DNA from: Rostrohypoxylon terebratum
Lineage: Eukaryota; Ascomycota; Sordariomycetes; Xylariales; Hypoxylaceae
Direction of reading: 5' to 3'
DNA: 64,000 nucleotides
Assembly: GCA_022497145.1 (NCBI GenBank)
Contig: MU385962.1
Location: forward strand, 1-64,000
Part shown: piece by piece, positions 46,597 to 59,409 of the stretch
How positions within the stretch are numbered: the first letter of the stretch is position 1
How the letters are laid out: every line of letters starts with the position of its first letter
Notes under the pieces: model-generated
Told to the model about the DNA's origin: nothing
The model's database searches: none
The model's input: only the letters and a program-made list of their open reading frames with translations
Position numbers and translations under genes: made by a program

Positions 46597-49500
46597 GCTG
46601 TACGTAATGTTTGGTTTATCGTGTCTAATTTGTTGTTTCGTATGTTTCTGTGGGAATACAATTCTGTGGTTCGTTGTCGAACATCTACTATGCGTAAATG
46701 ACTGATTTCTCTCGGACGGTGGAGGCGGGCTGTGCGATTGATGTAGACCAATACTGACAGCTTAATAGTTGTAAGCTGATGCTGACTGTTCAATATTAAA
46801 TCTCGGAGTGATCTCGAACCTTGAGTACATAGTAAGACGGATTTATCGAATTTGCTCGTGATAAATGCCGGGCATATCAAATATCGATGAGATTAGGGAG
46901 ACACTGTGTACAACCCAGGGTCTAGGACAGCTAGAAGCCTAGAACAGCTCACCGTACAAATATCCGGTACGGTACGTAGCACGAATGGATACTGTGGAAT
47001 CGGACAGTCTCGCTTCTAGGCTGTCTTGGCAAGCCTCGTAATTTCGATCCGATGGTTCCAAATGTTGAAGGAACAATTCCGGACGACCCGTCAGAACGGA
47101 TGATCTTGGCGGCGGTTGGCGCGCGCCACGTCGAAATCCGACTTCCAAACTTCATTTGAAGATGGCACCGAGAAGATATTGGAACATGCAAGAAATAATA
47201 GTGGATGGACGCGTAGGTGGGCGATGCTGGCTAGTGTACCTGGATATCTATCATTCACGATCGGAAGTAGACTTCCAACGATGGGACCAGGTAGTCGGAG
47301 AAAACAGAGTGAAGAGCTCGAGTTCGAGTTTTGAAGGAAGCGTTACTGAAGCTTACACTTGCATATTGAATGAGTGCAAATGTTTACATACATCTCGCTA
47401 CCCGGGTTGCGGCGACTTCGGTCAACCCCATCGAGATTCGTGAATCGTAAATTAAGCTACGTAGTAAGTAAACGTTTTAGGAATGGCGTGGAAAGTGTTG
47501 GCAGTCAAGGTCCCGACGATTTATAAATCTATGGATCTGGTGTTGGCGTGCTATTTTAAGGTGTCTATTGCTGAAAGTAGAAATTCTTTGAATATTAAGC
47601 AGAGCTAAGTTGGGAAGGCATGTACGCAAAAAGGAGGATTCAAAGATGTTTCTTTGAAACGTGCTGTTGGCTAAATTAGTGATATGTTTCAACTAGACAT
47701 AAAATCCATTCGAGCTGGAGTCAGCAACACGTGAAAAAAATCGTGACCTACCTATACGGGTAAATACCAAATCCTTTCGCCTACCGGGTAATCGATCGTG
47801 CATGGCGGTTGGGACCGTTAGAACCATGATGGGTGATGGATACAATTTTCGAACTTGGAATAAAAAAAAGGAGTTGCTGATTCAGCTGGCGTATTTGACG
47901 TATGTAGCTGGTGGAAAACCTGAGATTTGAGTGGAATATGACCCGAGAATAATCCAATTCCAAGAAAATGTCCGATATTTTTCAGGGTTCAAAAGTATAG
48001 TTGTAGAACACGAGCAAAGGACCAATAAGCTAGGGGAGGGGGTTGATATAGAGCGCCACAAAGTATAGCAGCAAGAAAAACAAAAAAACAAAGTGAAGCA
48101 CGGATAACGCTGTGGAGTGCAAAACCTCAGCCTCACTCATGCATTATGCAAGCCATCAGGGCAGGGAGAATAAAAAACTTGCTTTTCTTGCCTTGCTAAA
48201 CGGTCTCTCTAACAGTATCTCACCGCGCTCGGCGCTGTATTCTAGATGAGGAAACAGAAGCTGCAAGAAAGATAACGACTTCGGTGGGTTGCGTATGAGT
48301 TTGAGTACTTGAGGACTAGGGAGTATGTATGACATATGTAAAACCTAAGCTGTTCGACAGGATGCTTGAGCCTTGGATCGCTTAAACAATCTTGAAGTAC
48401 CTGGCGGACTGTCGGTCTGGTTATGGATTACTGGTTGATGTCGTCTTTAGTTGATGTTTGCGTCAACTTCCAAGTCGAATCTGGCCGTCATCTGGCAGCC
48501 TGGCAGCCCGGTCGACCCAAGTTGTCCTAGTAGTTGTGGTTGAGCCGATGATGTCAGGTATGCATACCTACTATGTAGTACGTATACTACCTAGTAAGAG
48601 CCAGAAGTGCCGAGGGTAACATTATAAAGTAACACTATCACCAGGGAGCAAAAACTTCATCGTGGAAGCATCTGAAGCAGTTTCGTCGCCTTTTCGTACA
48701 CTCCTTATTAGTCGTTCTTGCGATTAGTCCCTCAAGTGTCCCTCAAGTGTCCCTCAAGTTCCCCCGGGTTCCCCTCTACACTAGTAGTATGTAGATACTA
48801 CCGACGGCTGTCACGGTTTGCTGCCGTGTTTCTTGTTTCGAGTCTCGCTTGGCACCTTGGCGACTTGGCACGCAGACACGCCGCCATGTCTCTTGATAGT
48901 ACTTAGCTGTAATCCTGCATAACAAGGTCACGTCGCAATGTCAATCTGTAGATCTATGCCCAGGAAAAAGGGTCGAAGCTGTGAAATCGTCATATTAACC
49001 CACGAGCCGTTCGCATCTGTATTTGAAGCGAATGGTTGCAGCCAATTTAAGTCGATGATTTGATGATAGGACTATAGCGGAACATCCTACTACAAAAAAC
49101 CATTTGATTAATAGACACCTGGCAGTCTAAGTGAGACTGAGAATGAGAATGGGAATGAGAATGAGGGTGAATAGGTGGCGATCGGTGGCAGCGGAGTATC
49201 GGGATAAATGGATTGGGATAATTGATGGAAAAAAGTTTGAGACGAAAAAGAAAATCTCCCAGTCCCTAGCAAACCCAGCAAACATCCAGTCACCGGACAG
49301 ATAATTCGGTCCATTCATAAAACCCACAAAACTTAGATGCAGATGCACAGATGTACAGATGCACAGATGCCACTGCATATTAATACCTAATTATACTACT
49401 AGTAGCAATTCTAAGCTGTGGTGTGCACAACTTGCTACATAATGGGTTTTGTACTATGTTACACACGTTGCATAGAAATAAATAGAAGTGGATGGGATAA

Positions 49501-52072
49501 AATAATGTCCAATAACTTGGCAGAGTATAAAACTCCTCATCTTGTACGAAAATGGTAATTGATGATAAACTTAGCAGCAAGTTAGCGCTTCCTTAGGCGA
49601 TAGGAACGCCGAAAGTGTACTGAGCTTGCTGGGGTTTGCTGGAAAAGTCCCCCCCAAAATTCAGGAACATCAGGAACACATCAAGCCTACTACTACCTAT
49701 TACTAGTGCCCGTCTGCTGCGAACTGAGGAATCGTTTATGCGTGGATAAACCTGGTTAGCGTTGTGCAAACATTGCGGAGGATAAAATGCACATATGACT
49801 GTTCATACAGTACAAGGGAAAGAGCGACATAATAGCAGTAGTACGGGACTATCACATCTCCTTTCTTTTGATTGAACAGCTAATCAGATACGACTAGCGG
49901 AGCTGGATTAGACGATTTCAAGCCATTAATTGGCGCATGGTAATTCTCGGGAAGGCTACAGGGGTTCGCGACAGCCAAATGCTAAAGTTGGACGGACTGA
50001 CGGATTAAACTACGTGCTATGCCTATCACGGTATCTACTGCAAGGTCCCAGCGGAATTTTAGAGGCCAGACGAAGTAGGCGAAGTCCCGACAATAGGTAC
50101 GTAGTAAGGCGAACGAAGACGCGAAGGAAAACAACCTCTCCTTGAATACCCACTACCAAGCAAGCTTATAATGGAAAGAGGCGAAAAAAACACAAATTGT
50201 TAACGTTATTTTCATTTCATACAAATGCAGATAGGGAAAAAAAAAGTGGCCAGACGAAGACAATTGTGCGACGAACCTTTTAAGGCAAATTTGAATTTTG
50301 TAGGGTACCTGGGTATGTATCTATTAAGGCTGGTTGGTCATTAAAATCTACAATCTATAAGTACCTTTGTACAGAATACACACGGTCCTGCCTACTTGGA
50401 CAATTCAACCCCCCTTCCCCCCTAGTCTGATGCAATTTCCCATCCTCTCGCTTGTAGCTCTCATTTGAGTAAGGACCGTGAGAAACACGCCGCCTATTGA
50501 ATTAATTCCCCACTTATCTTCATAGCCATATATCCACTCTCCCACCCCGACTTGAGCTGCTGGGTGGTTGTCGCTGGACGATTGCTAGAAATTGCGCAGA
50601 ATCTTGTTAGGGAAATAGGTAGGGAACGACTGCGACCTAAGCCTACTGCGCTGAATGTAACCACTAACAGGTCACCAGCCAGTCATCGACCCAATCACCT
50701 TGCGAATCACCCACAGATCACCCAGTGCGGAAGTATCGCAAATATTGCAGGTACTACCCGAAGATAGGCAGATACGCGGATATACGCACCTGCGAAAGAT
50801 AGCAGCGTCAATACAGGTAAGTGCCCAGTGGGAACGACACTTTTTTTTTTTTCCCCTCCCTCGATGTACAACAGTACCAAGTAGATGTACCTAGGTAATT
50901 GACCGGGGTGTGCTGGGGGTTGTGCAACTGGCTCAAGTTGGGTGCAACAATCCAGGTTCTGGAGTGTCTGTGTTTTTTCTGGCAAAGTTAACCTAAGACC
51001 CTAAAGACCCTACTAAGGACCCAAAAGTCACCTCTGCATCTCGTGTCTCTCCTCTCTTTCCCTCCCTTTTCTCCCCTTCCCGACCTAACCCCCCGACCTG
51101 CGCATCCTGCCATCTTGCCCATCTCCTACCCGTCTAGCAAAAACATTCTCCATTCCCACACTCCTTCAGTTACTCAGGCCCAGTCAGTCCACTCGTTTCC
51201 TCGTCCGATCTCGACGTGTCTCTCGTTTTTCTTCTCAATTTCGTGATTTTGTTCTTTCCCCCTCCCATCGATATCACACAAACATCTTCCATTACCTTAG
51301 GTCCTTTCCAATAGGTCATCATCATTAGTGGTATTGACCTCGTCAACTTAAGCAAAAGGGTGAGCAATAAATCAATATATCCAACTACACCTACACTGTT
51401 TTATCTCCTTTCCGTCATCGTCAATCAACAAACAACATAAACATCAAACATCGTGTACACCGTACATCATCACCACCATCGTCATCATCATCCTCTCCGA
51501 CGCACTTCGACCGACTCAGGTGTACTACGTTTCCGAGAATATCTCCTACCTTCCCCTCGATCATTAGACACACTACTTAACATCCCGAGAATTGTTCAAA
51601 GGAGACTTGGTGGGCGGCGATTTTATGAACAACCAATTCTAACAAAGATTGATTGATTTTAGCACCCTATTGTTTTTTATCACGTTCTTTTAACCTGCTC
51701 GTCATATTCGCCAATCCAAAGAGCGGGAAGAGAAAAAAACGTGTCGGTCGCTAGATTTAAAGATACCCGACGAGAAACAATAGTCAAGGGAACGCCTCGT
51801 CTTCCATCTATATGAATTGGAGCGCGTGATCGTTAGCTTTTGATTTTCCGAAGCCGAGTTGGTCGATGATAACCGAGACGCAACCGAACACGATACGATA
51901 GGAAATCTACTACGGCTCACTCCCTAGAGGAGACTGAAAGCAAGCTTATTACTTGATTCTCATTCTCTCTAGTCGTTGATCGGGTTGAGAGAATTGGACT
52001 CTTGGCTCCATTAACATTAACCTACCTAATTTTCTAACTACGTTTTTGCCATACTTCTCGAACACTTTCACC
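46597..52072. other. 5.5-kb gene-poor stretch before the WSC gene
   Basis: The longest gap in the window. I see no supported gene: open frames up to about 95 codons (for example 47156-47443 and 46939-47148) have no domain or homology I recognise. It contains an 11-bp minisatellite at 48.73 kb, short GAGAAT and CAGATG repeats at 49.14 and 49.34 kb, and, from about 51.0 kb, a strongly pyrimidine-rich tract (CTCTCC, CCTTCC) as seen before well-expressed fungal genes. Regulatory sequence or a long spliced leader of the WSC gene is likely over the last 1-1.5 kb. Confidence 0.5.
48727..48759. repeat. 11-bp minisatellite, three exact copies
   Basis: GTCCCTCAAGT repeated three times head to tail without a mismatch. 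Confidence 0.95.
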
Positions 52073-53058
52073 ATGTCTCTACGTCAATTTACCGTCGCGG
52101 CCGTTTTGGCCCTTGCCACCCTCTCCACAGCCACTAAAGAGAAGGCCGCTCAAGATCCCATAGTGGGAACCGATACCGTCCACGGTTGCTACAAGTCAGT
52201 TGGAACGATGACGCATCAGAATACGGACACCTTCAACTCACAGGGTGCTTGCGCGGGATTATGTCGCTCAAAGAATTTCGTCGCGGGTGCTTCTAACGCC
52301 GAAGACTGCTGGTGTGGTGACGAATACCCCAACAAGGCTGATCTCGTGGATGACGACCAATGTACCGAGCCTTGCCCTGGTTACGGTGATGATGCTTGTA
52401 TGTGACCTTCGATCTATATCACTATTGAATAATGCGACTGACTTATAACAGGTGGTGGTCTCAACACTTATACTGTCTACAACACTGGAAAGCGTGTATC
52501 AGTAGGCGAAGCCGCTCAGGCCGGTTCTTCCAGCTCTTCTAGCACCTCTTCATCCAAGACTAGCACCGGCTCTGCTCCGGCTAGCACATCTGGTAGGTCA
52601 ATTATTTTGCGCGTGGTGTGGGAACCTGTAGCTAATTAGAAGCTAGATACCGTCGAGACCATAACCGCCTCTTCTGATCCTGACAGTAACAAGTCGACTA
52701 CTAACGTAGCGGGTATCGCCGCTGGTGTGGTTGTCGGTGTTGTCGTTGTGGCTGGTTTACTTGGTGGTGGATTTTTCTGGATGCGCCGAAAGCGAAACGC
52801 CGAGATCGAGGAGGAGCATCGACGAAACGCCGCTGTCAACGCTTTCATCAGTGGTGGAAAGCCTCCCTCTAGCAGCGGTGGACTTTCGATGTCGGACTCT
52901 CGCCTTGACCCTGTTATGAACCGACGAATGAGCGACGGCAGCATCGCCGACAACCAAGATTACTCGCGGAGAATTCTGAGGGTATGCAATCCTAGTCCTG
53001 ACGTACCGTGTCCTCTAGATTCTGAGGTCTAACTCCTTTCTAGGTTACCAATGCTTGA
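52073..53058 (+). CDS. WSC-domain transmembrane cell-wall sensor
   Basis: Four exons (introns 52398-52451, 52593-52646 and 52982-53043) give 271 residues. A signal peptide (MSLRQFTVAAVLALATLSTA) is followed by a WSC domain with its cysteine pattern (GCYKS, ACAGLCRS, DCWCGDEYP, QCTEPCPG, ACGGLNTYTVY), the last part completed across intron 1. A Ser/Thr-rich mucin-like stalk follows, then a single transmembrane helix at about 176-200 (VAGIAAGVVVGVVVVAGLL) and a basic cytoplasmic tail starting MRRKRNAE. The last intron leaves a tiny exon encoding VTNA; RRILRVTN closely resembles the tail end of Wsc1/Slg1-type sensors, which supports that junction over reading through. Such sensors detect wall stress and signal through Rho1 to the cell-integrity MAP kinase path. 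The ATG is in CACCATGT context. Confidence 0.93.
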
Positions 53059-54957
53059 AAACCCTCGCATCGCAAATATCACGATGAACGACTTCCGCTT
53101 TGTAACACTTTTTATTCACATCGGCATTGACGGCGTTTCATGGTGGCCATTCGTCATTGGATGATCGATCGGACACGACGATCCCAGGCGTTATTTATGT
53201 ATTGAGGTGTACGGAACAACATATTCGGTCACAGTATAGGGCGTGGCCGTCAGCTTAGATCTTACCGATGAATCCCTCCTACGCCGTCCTCTCCTTTTTT
53301 ATTTCGCGCATGGCCAAGTTGGCCGCGTCGGCTATGTGCAGTTCGACATCAACTTCGGAATTCTCGCGAGATCTATCAGGGCCCGAGCCCAATTGAATGA
53401 AAAAAACGGGGGTGGGGTGGTGAAATCACTAGGCGACGATTTGCATTACAAACCACTTTGCAGACGTGAGATAGTTAATAGAAGACCAAGCCGAAACTTT
53501 TTTTTGACATGGCCTTCGGAATTTTTAAAGCAGGAATGTCGCCTTGACTTGTGCGCGAAGAGTTGTGATAAGGGGAAATTAGGCACCAGTGGTCATTGAA
53601 AGGGGACTTTGCTGTATATTATTCAGGTAGTCCGAATGGCTATGCATTTGCTTGTGGATGCTATAGTAGCTTCTGGGAATTGTTATGGCCAAACCGTCAA
53701 GTGACGTATTACCCACGTTTGTATCATGACCCTTGGCCTCTGGCCGTATATCTCTAATTAACTACTACCTAGGTAGGTAGCCTAGATATCTAAAGCAGAA
53801 AATGTACGTCCACTATTATGCCCTCTGCGGTTTCTACTTTCTAGGTGACTGTTTGAGACGTGACGGAGGTATACCTAGATGGAACGACGGGTTACCTAAT
53901 TGTCGCTGGTGGGATATATCGCTATAGGTTTGTTAACGCTTCACCTTTGGGGACCTTAGGGCTTTTTGACGAGATCTTCGAAGAGAATTCCTAGTATGAA
54001 GATTAGAAGGGTTTCCGAGCGCCGAAGGAACGTGTCATGAAAACCCCGGATTCGGGCAGTTAGCCCGGTTGGGCTGTTAGTAAGTATGGTAGTAGGAAGG
54101 GCGCTTCGTGGGTTAGGTTGCGCCGTGGGACGATCTTGCCTGCGCGCGTTGGGTTTGCTCGGGTCGGATGTACCGAATTGGGGAGGTATGGGAATTGGGA
54201 AGCGCTGGTTTGAGGGCGGATCTGCTGGCGTGGATGGGTGAATGGATGGATGACCCTGGGGGCAGTGACGAGGAGATCGTCGGGACTGAAACGGTGGGAA
54301 TGAATATCTTTAGGGGTCCTGGCTTCTATGAGGTGGGGACGCGGTTTAATGGGTTAATGGGTTGCTGGGTTGTGGTTGGGAGGGAGGGGAAATTGAATAG
54401 ATTAACCGCCTGACCGCTGATATGGTGTAGAGGGACCGGCGTAATGGTACTAGTATATGATGATGATGACGATGCGACGGGAGGGTTTGATGATGGTGTT
54501 TCGATATGCTTGTATGAAGGCTGAATGAGGTCGATGTTGAATTATGTAATCTTATAAGTGGGAAGTAGTACTTCGTACCCTTGTACTACTTCTTCAGGCG
54601 TTCTTGCTGTGCTTTTTTCTAGACGTACTAGGTAGGTAATGATGTGGTCACTGCGTTGGTGCTTAGTCACGTGTTCTCGAGCATTTGGAAAATGTGACAA
54701 GGTTGGTTCAAGGTTTGGGACTTGTCGCGTTAGTCCCCATTTTGCCATTCTGATTCCAAAGTCGCGACTTCAATTCCAACGACAGCTATTCATTTTCATG
54801 ACAACCGCGTCCTGGAATTAAGGTATCCGCTTGCGATGCGCTGAGAAAAATTCAAGTGGATTTATTGATGTACTGCGTTTCTCATCGAAGTGTTTCCTAA
54901 CTAGTTCAAGGCCTGTTGGCAAATTGCTTCGTTTGAAGCTTTTGCCTGCTCCTCACG
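53059..54957. other. Intergenic, no gene seen
   Basis: 1.9 kb with a CCTAGGTAGGTAG word at 53.77 kb and a GATGATGATGACGATG run near 54.46 kb. Open frames at 53243-53599 and 54168-54413 have no recognisable domain. The end holds the promoter of the Nup37-like gene. Confidence 0.55.
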
Positions 54958-57220
54958 ATGGCACCCACCACAGTTCCTCGCGTCCGCCGGACTGCGCAAA
55001 ACATCCAATACACGTACGTACCCTAGACGATAGTAACAATTATTGAATGGAGTTGATCTAACATAACTATTCCATAGATACAACCTCCCTCGTCACATTC
55101 ATGCCGTCCAGACCTACCCAGTTCTCTCGCCTCAGGGCGCTACCATCCTCATCTACGGACACGAAAATGGCGTAACGCTAGTTTGGCGCGGAGGACGAAA
55201 GTTCAAGGCTGAGGTTGTCAAAGAGGCGGAGCGTGGTCCTACAGGTAAACAGAATGGCCAACCTCCCGAGGACGCTGTCATGATCATCGATTCCGACGAG
55301 GAGGATGCCGCACCAGCAAAGGGAACACCGGTATTTGTCGACCGACCACAGTTCGAGGAAGCTGTCGATGAAGACGCACCGTATCCCGAAATCGTCCAGA
55401 CGCTCGATCTTGAGTTCGGCACAGCAGTACTTCATCTCGCGGCTTTGCCCCTTACACCTTGTACGGCGGAAGATGCGGCATGGGGAGGTATGGAAATACT
55501 GAAGGATAGGATGGTATTCGCTGCCTCGTGCGCTACTCGTGAAGTCTTCCTCATTACTTTACCGCTTGTTCCACCTTCTCCGCTCAGTAAAGCAAGGGCA
55601 GAATTGCAGGAGAGTTTGCTGGCTGGAAAAGCTGGCAATGGAAAATGGGGCGAGACTATGACCCTGCTGGCCGGCCAAATAAAAGGTAGCGATAACTTAG
55701 CGATGACCCTTGTTAGATCGAAGACATCGCTGGAGCGCAACAAGTCTACCGAACGATCGCGTTCAGGATCTAGGGCACCACCGAGAGTTGTAGTAGCCGC
55801 GCACTCTCCCGAAGCCTCCGGCGCACTACGGCTATGGGACGTCCCCCTAGAAGAGTCGTCTAAGACGGGCCAACGCATTGAGCCCTTCCAAACTGAATTC
55901 TTACCTAAACCTCTCACTTCTATCTCCTTCAACCCTACTCATTCGACCCAGCTGTTATGTAACGCCTCGCCGGAAGCTGTTCGAATATACGACTACGCCC
56001 TTCCCTCGATGCCGCCCGACGATCTGTCTGAAGGCCCGTTCCCATCTCAGGGATCTTGGATAATCTCATTTCACCCCCCATTCTCTCGTCCCTATTCGGT
56101 ACGAAAGCTAATACTGGCCGCATCCTGGATCGCCCATGGCCGTGCCATCTTTGTCCTGCTCGGAGATGGTCAATGGGGTATTTGGGATATTGATGGCGTG
56201 TCTCCTCAAGGCCCTGCCCTATTCGGCAAACCCGCTTCTGGTATTCGAGGTGATGCGTTGACAGAATTCAACGTAACTGGATATGTCGAAGGCACAAGTC
56301 CTCTACGCAATCCTGCTTCCCAACGTAATTCCGGGGGCGGTTCCGATTTCGTGCCCATGACTCCCCACTCTAGACGCGATGCTCTGGCAACTACTCAGGG
56401 CCCTGAACGCCTCGCTTCTGTCAAGGGAGGTGTCGTAGTGACTTCGCTGCCGGCTAGCACGACGACGGCGGCGGACGAGAGTATTGCTCTGTGGATCGGA
56501 GGCCCCGAGCATATCTTCGTTATACCCGGCGTTCTAAAATTCTGGGACGCACAGATGCGTAAGGGTGTTGGCGGCGGAGTTAACCTCTTCAGTGGCGCAC
56601 AGCCTACTCGAATGATTCGATTGAACGACCTTAGCGTTGGGCTAATGGGCGAGCGATGTACAGGTGTTGGCGCCATCGTCCGCTTCGTGGAAAATCACGG
56701 CGCGGGCAATTCAGGTAACGAGGGCTTACCTGTTGAGTTATTGGTGTGCGGCGAGTCGCGTCTAGTGATTGTTAGGGAGAGCGAGACGGTCGTCGGAACC
56801 CGAATTGGTGGTGTGATTGGTCAACGAAAGAGATTGAGCGGTCGCGCAAAGGAGAACAGCGCCATCTCTGTCTTCCCTCGACCATTGCAACCTAGCAGTG
56901 TTGCGTACAACCTTTCTGTTGGCCCGAGACGGACACTCTCGAGATCTGCCGCGGATGGATCATTCGAGGAACCATCCTCAACTGGCCCTACGACACAAGT
57001 ACAGGTGGAACAGCGCCCGATACAATTACCGACGAGGCCTAGGAACGGCTTTTCGTTCGCGGATAGTTTGAGCGCTGCCGCCGATGTCGAACAGCAAGAT
57101 GATGAGGAAGAGAGAGATGTCGAGGTCGAGATGCTGGATGTAATGCAGATTGACCGCAGGCTCGATGCTATCGACAGCGGCCGCGAGAGAGGCCGCAAGA
57201 AGGTGATCTTCGACTCGTAG
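54958..57220 (+). CDS. Probable Nup37-like nucleoporin (WD40-type)
   Basis: A short first exon (MAPTTVPRVRRTAQNIQYT) joins a long second exon across intron 55014-55077, giving 732 residues. The start of exon 2 (YNLPRHIHAVQTYPVLSPQG, ATILIYGHENGVTLVWRGG) and the acidic IDSDEED linker before PYPEIVQTLDLEFGTAVLHL resemble, from memory, fungal Nup37 of the Y-complex, which is of similar size in Chaetomium. WD40-like strands are suggested by GALRLWDVPLEE, LTSISFNPTH with CNASPEAVRIYDY, and QWGIWDIDG. If right, it is a scaffold nucleoporin at the nuclear pore. An alternative is another WD40 scaffold. The C-terminus is acidic and then basic (RERGRKKVIFDS). Confidence 0.75.
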
Positions 57221-59409
57221 GCTCTCGAGAAGCAGACTCTAACTGCTGTAGCACGATTGACGGGAGAGATGATGGGGACGATGTACGATACCGATACCCT
57301 ACGTTGAAAATCAAGGGAGTTTGGGATTACGGTCTCTTGTGGGGGGTAGTGAATTACGAATAATATTTTAGAACCCCCTTTTCATTGTGTTTTATTTGAG
57401 AACTTGCTAAATGTGAACTTTCTAGGTTGCCTTCCCCCTATCCTTTTATCTTCGTCTCTCGACGAGTTCTCTTCTTTCTCCCCATCTACTTCCTCGCTTC
57501 AACGTTTCTAAAAACACTTACCCAACACTTCCCAAATTTTTATTCCCCCTTTCCCTTCCGCGCGGCAAGGTGGAGCACAAGGCGAGATCCTTCCTTGAAG
57601 CTCTGTAATCCATGCGGTACATCGAATGGGCCACCCTCCTTTTTTGGGCGGCCCACGTATCCCACCTTTCGTCAGAGAGGTAAAGCGGTACGCGCCAACG
57701 GTCCCTGGAGGGAATTTATGGGCGGGGGCTTGGGTTGGTTCGGCATTTTTATATGCGAATTGACCGTTTGCCCTCCCGCTTCCTGGTATGGCTCTGTTAA
57801 CTGTCTTGCGTACGTGGGATGGGGGGCTCTACGGTGGCGGGAGACGGGGCCGTTGGTACAATATTTTGTCGGGTTGAGGGCTTCTTGAAATAAAAACCTG
57901 CCTACTTTGATAGGCTTTATAAACGTTGTGATTTGTTTTGTTGTTTGGTGGGTTGCTGCTAAAAGTAGTGGGAAGTTCCTACGTATTTTTGGGTGACATC
58001 TCGTTAGGTTGGACTTCGCCCTGTGAGAATTTGATTGATACGTATCTGGTCCCTGACATAGCGGCGACGACTTGTTGTGAGAACCGAGTGGGATTTTCAT
58101 ATAGAGTGAGGTACGAATCGTAGCGCTAGGGCGTTGGATAACTCGGAGCTTTCACTCCTGAAGGGTTCGAGAATATGCCGCGAGCAATGCTTAGAAGCTG
58201 GTATGGTGTCGTCAATTATTTGGCTGACATAACCTAGATTACCTAATCATCATACCTATCATGATCTCGAATTATCCCAAGGACAACTCGACATTTAGAA
58301 TCCGGCTTCGAATTTGTATTGACGGATAAATTTCCTGGATACTCTGCCAGTCGCTGACTAGGTCTTATATATCTTGGGTTCGCGCCGACATTGAAGCTAC
58401 CCGCTACGGACAGTGTTTTATCTATACACTGCATACCATATCTCTTGGTCTATTTCAACATCAGTCGTGATGTCTGTTTAAGCTTATGATATAGCATCAC
58501 GTAATAACTGGGTTAATACACCGGCTCCTCTATCGAGAAGTACTAGCTAGCTCTAGCCATCGTAGTCAGAACTTTAGAATCAAGCTGAAATAAGGGGAGA
58601 GTGGAGAAGTTGGCGTAGTGTAATGAAGAGGTATCATAGGCTATTAGGGGCTTAGGTGGCTATTGGCCGAGTCGCTGGTCATTACCCGGGATCTCCGTGT
58701 AAAAATCTTGACGATCTCACCTATGTAGGTGCTTACTACAGAATAACATTCGAAGCTAGGCCTTACGGCCATTGCCGGGGTTCCTTGTATAGAATAGATA
58801 GGTAGATAGATTTCCTAGAAGTAAATAGTTTTACTCGTGAAACTGCAATACCCCTTCATCTTCCTAGCGTAGTAAGCCTGGAGCTGAATAGATACCGCGT
58901 ATCACCGAGGGTATCCATTGAATGGTAATTATCAGATTCCCTATTTTACGTATATGCCAAGCACAGCATCCGTAATTCTCTGTCTTGAAGTGATAAAATC
59001 ATGTATTCCATTGCACGTAATACGTCTTATCGTACACAATCCCCGACCGACTCTCAAAAAATGCAGACTGATAAACGACCAAAAACCGATCAAACCGCCA
59101 AAAATTTCAATCATGGTATCTCCTCCCCCCCAGCCCCTCAGTATCTCCTATCCGCCACAATGCAATGCTATTTCTATATATGCAAACACCTTGAGTTATG
59201 CGTAACCCTCGAACTTCGAGTTTAGTCTTTTTGTGTATTTTCCTAGAGCCTGAAATGCATGGAGACAAGCAATTCCGACCTGAATATGTGCGGTAAACCT
59301 AGTCCCAGGTGTGAGTAACGAGTGAAAAGGGATGTTCCTTCGTCGGCTTGGCATGATATGTACAGAGTCCAAACCCCAAAATACCAAGTACATAGATAAG
59401 TTTGGGAAA
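57221..59409. other. Intergenic between convergent genes
   Basis: 2.2 kb. The first 700 bases are pyrimidine-rich, but the 153-codon frame there (57427-57888) shows no domain. The rest is AT-rich with no RNA gene or repeat of note. Confidence 0.55.

Noticed and set aside
47156..47443. 95-codon frame ending in a cysteine group resembling part of a C2H2 finger
   Set aside because: The Cys/His spacing does not complete a finger, and a competing frame of similar length overlaps it.
52982..53032. Reading the WSC protein through to CNPSPDVPCPLDSEV
   Set aside because: A good GTATGC donor and TTTCTAG acceptor give the VTN ending expected for this family.
53243..53599. 118-codon open frame after the WSC gene
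   Set aside because: No recognisable domain, no splice continuity, AT-rich 3' flank.
57427..57888. 153-codon open frame
   Set aside because: Starts in a pyrimidine-rich tract, composition unlike neighbouring genes, no domain seen.
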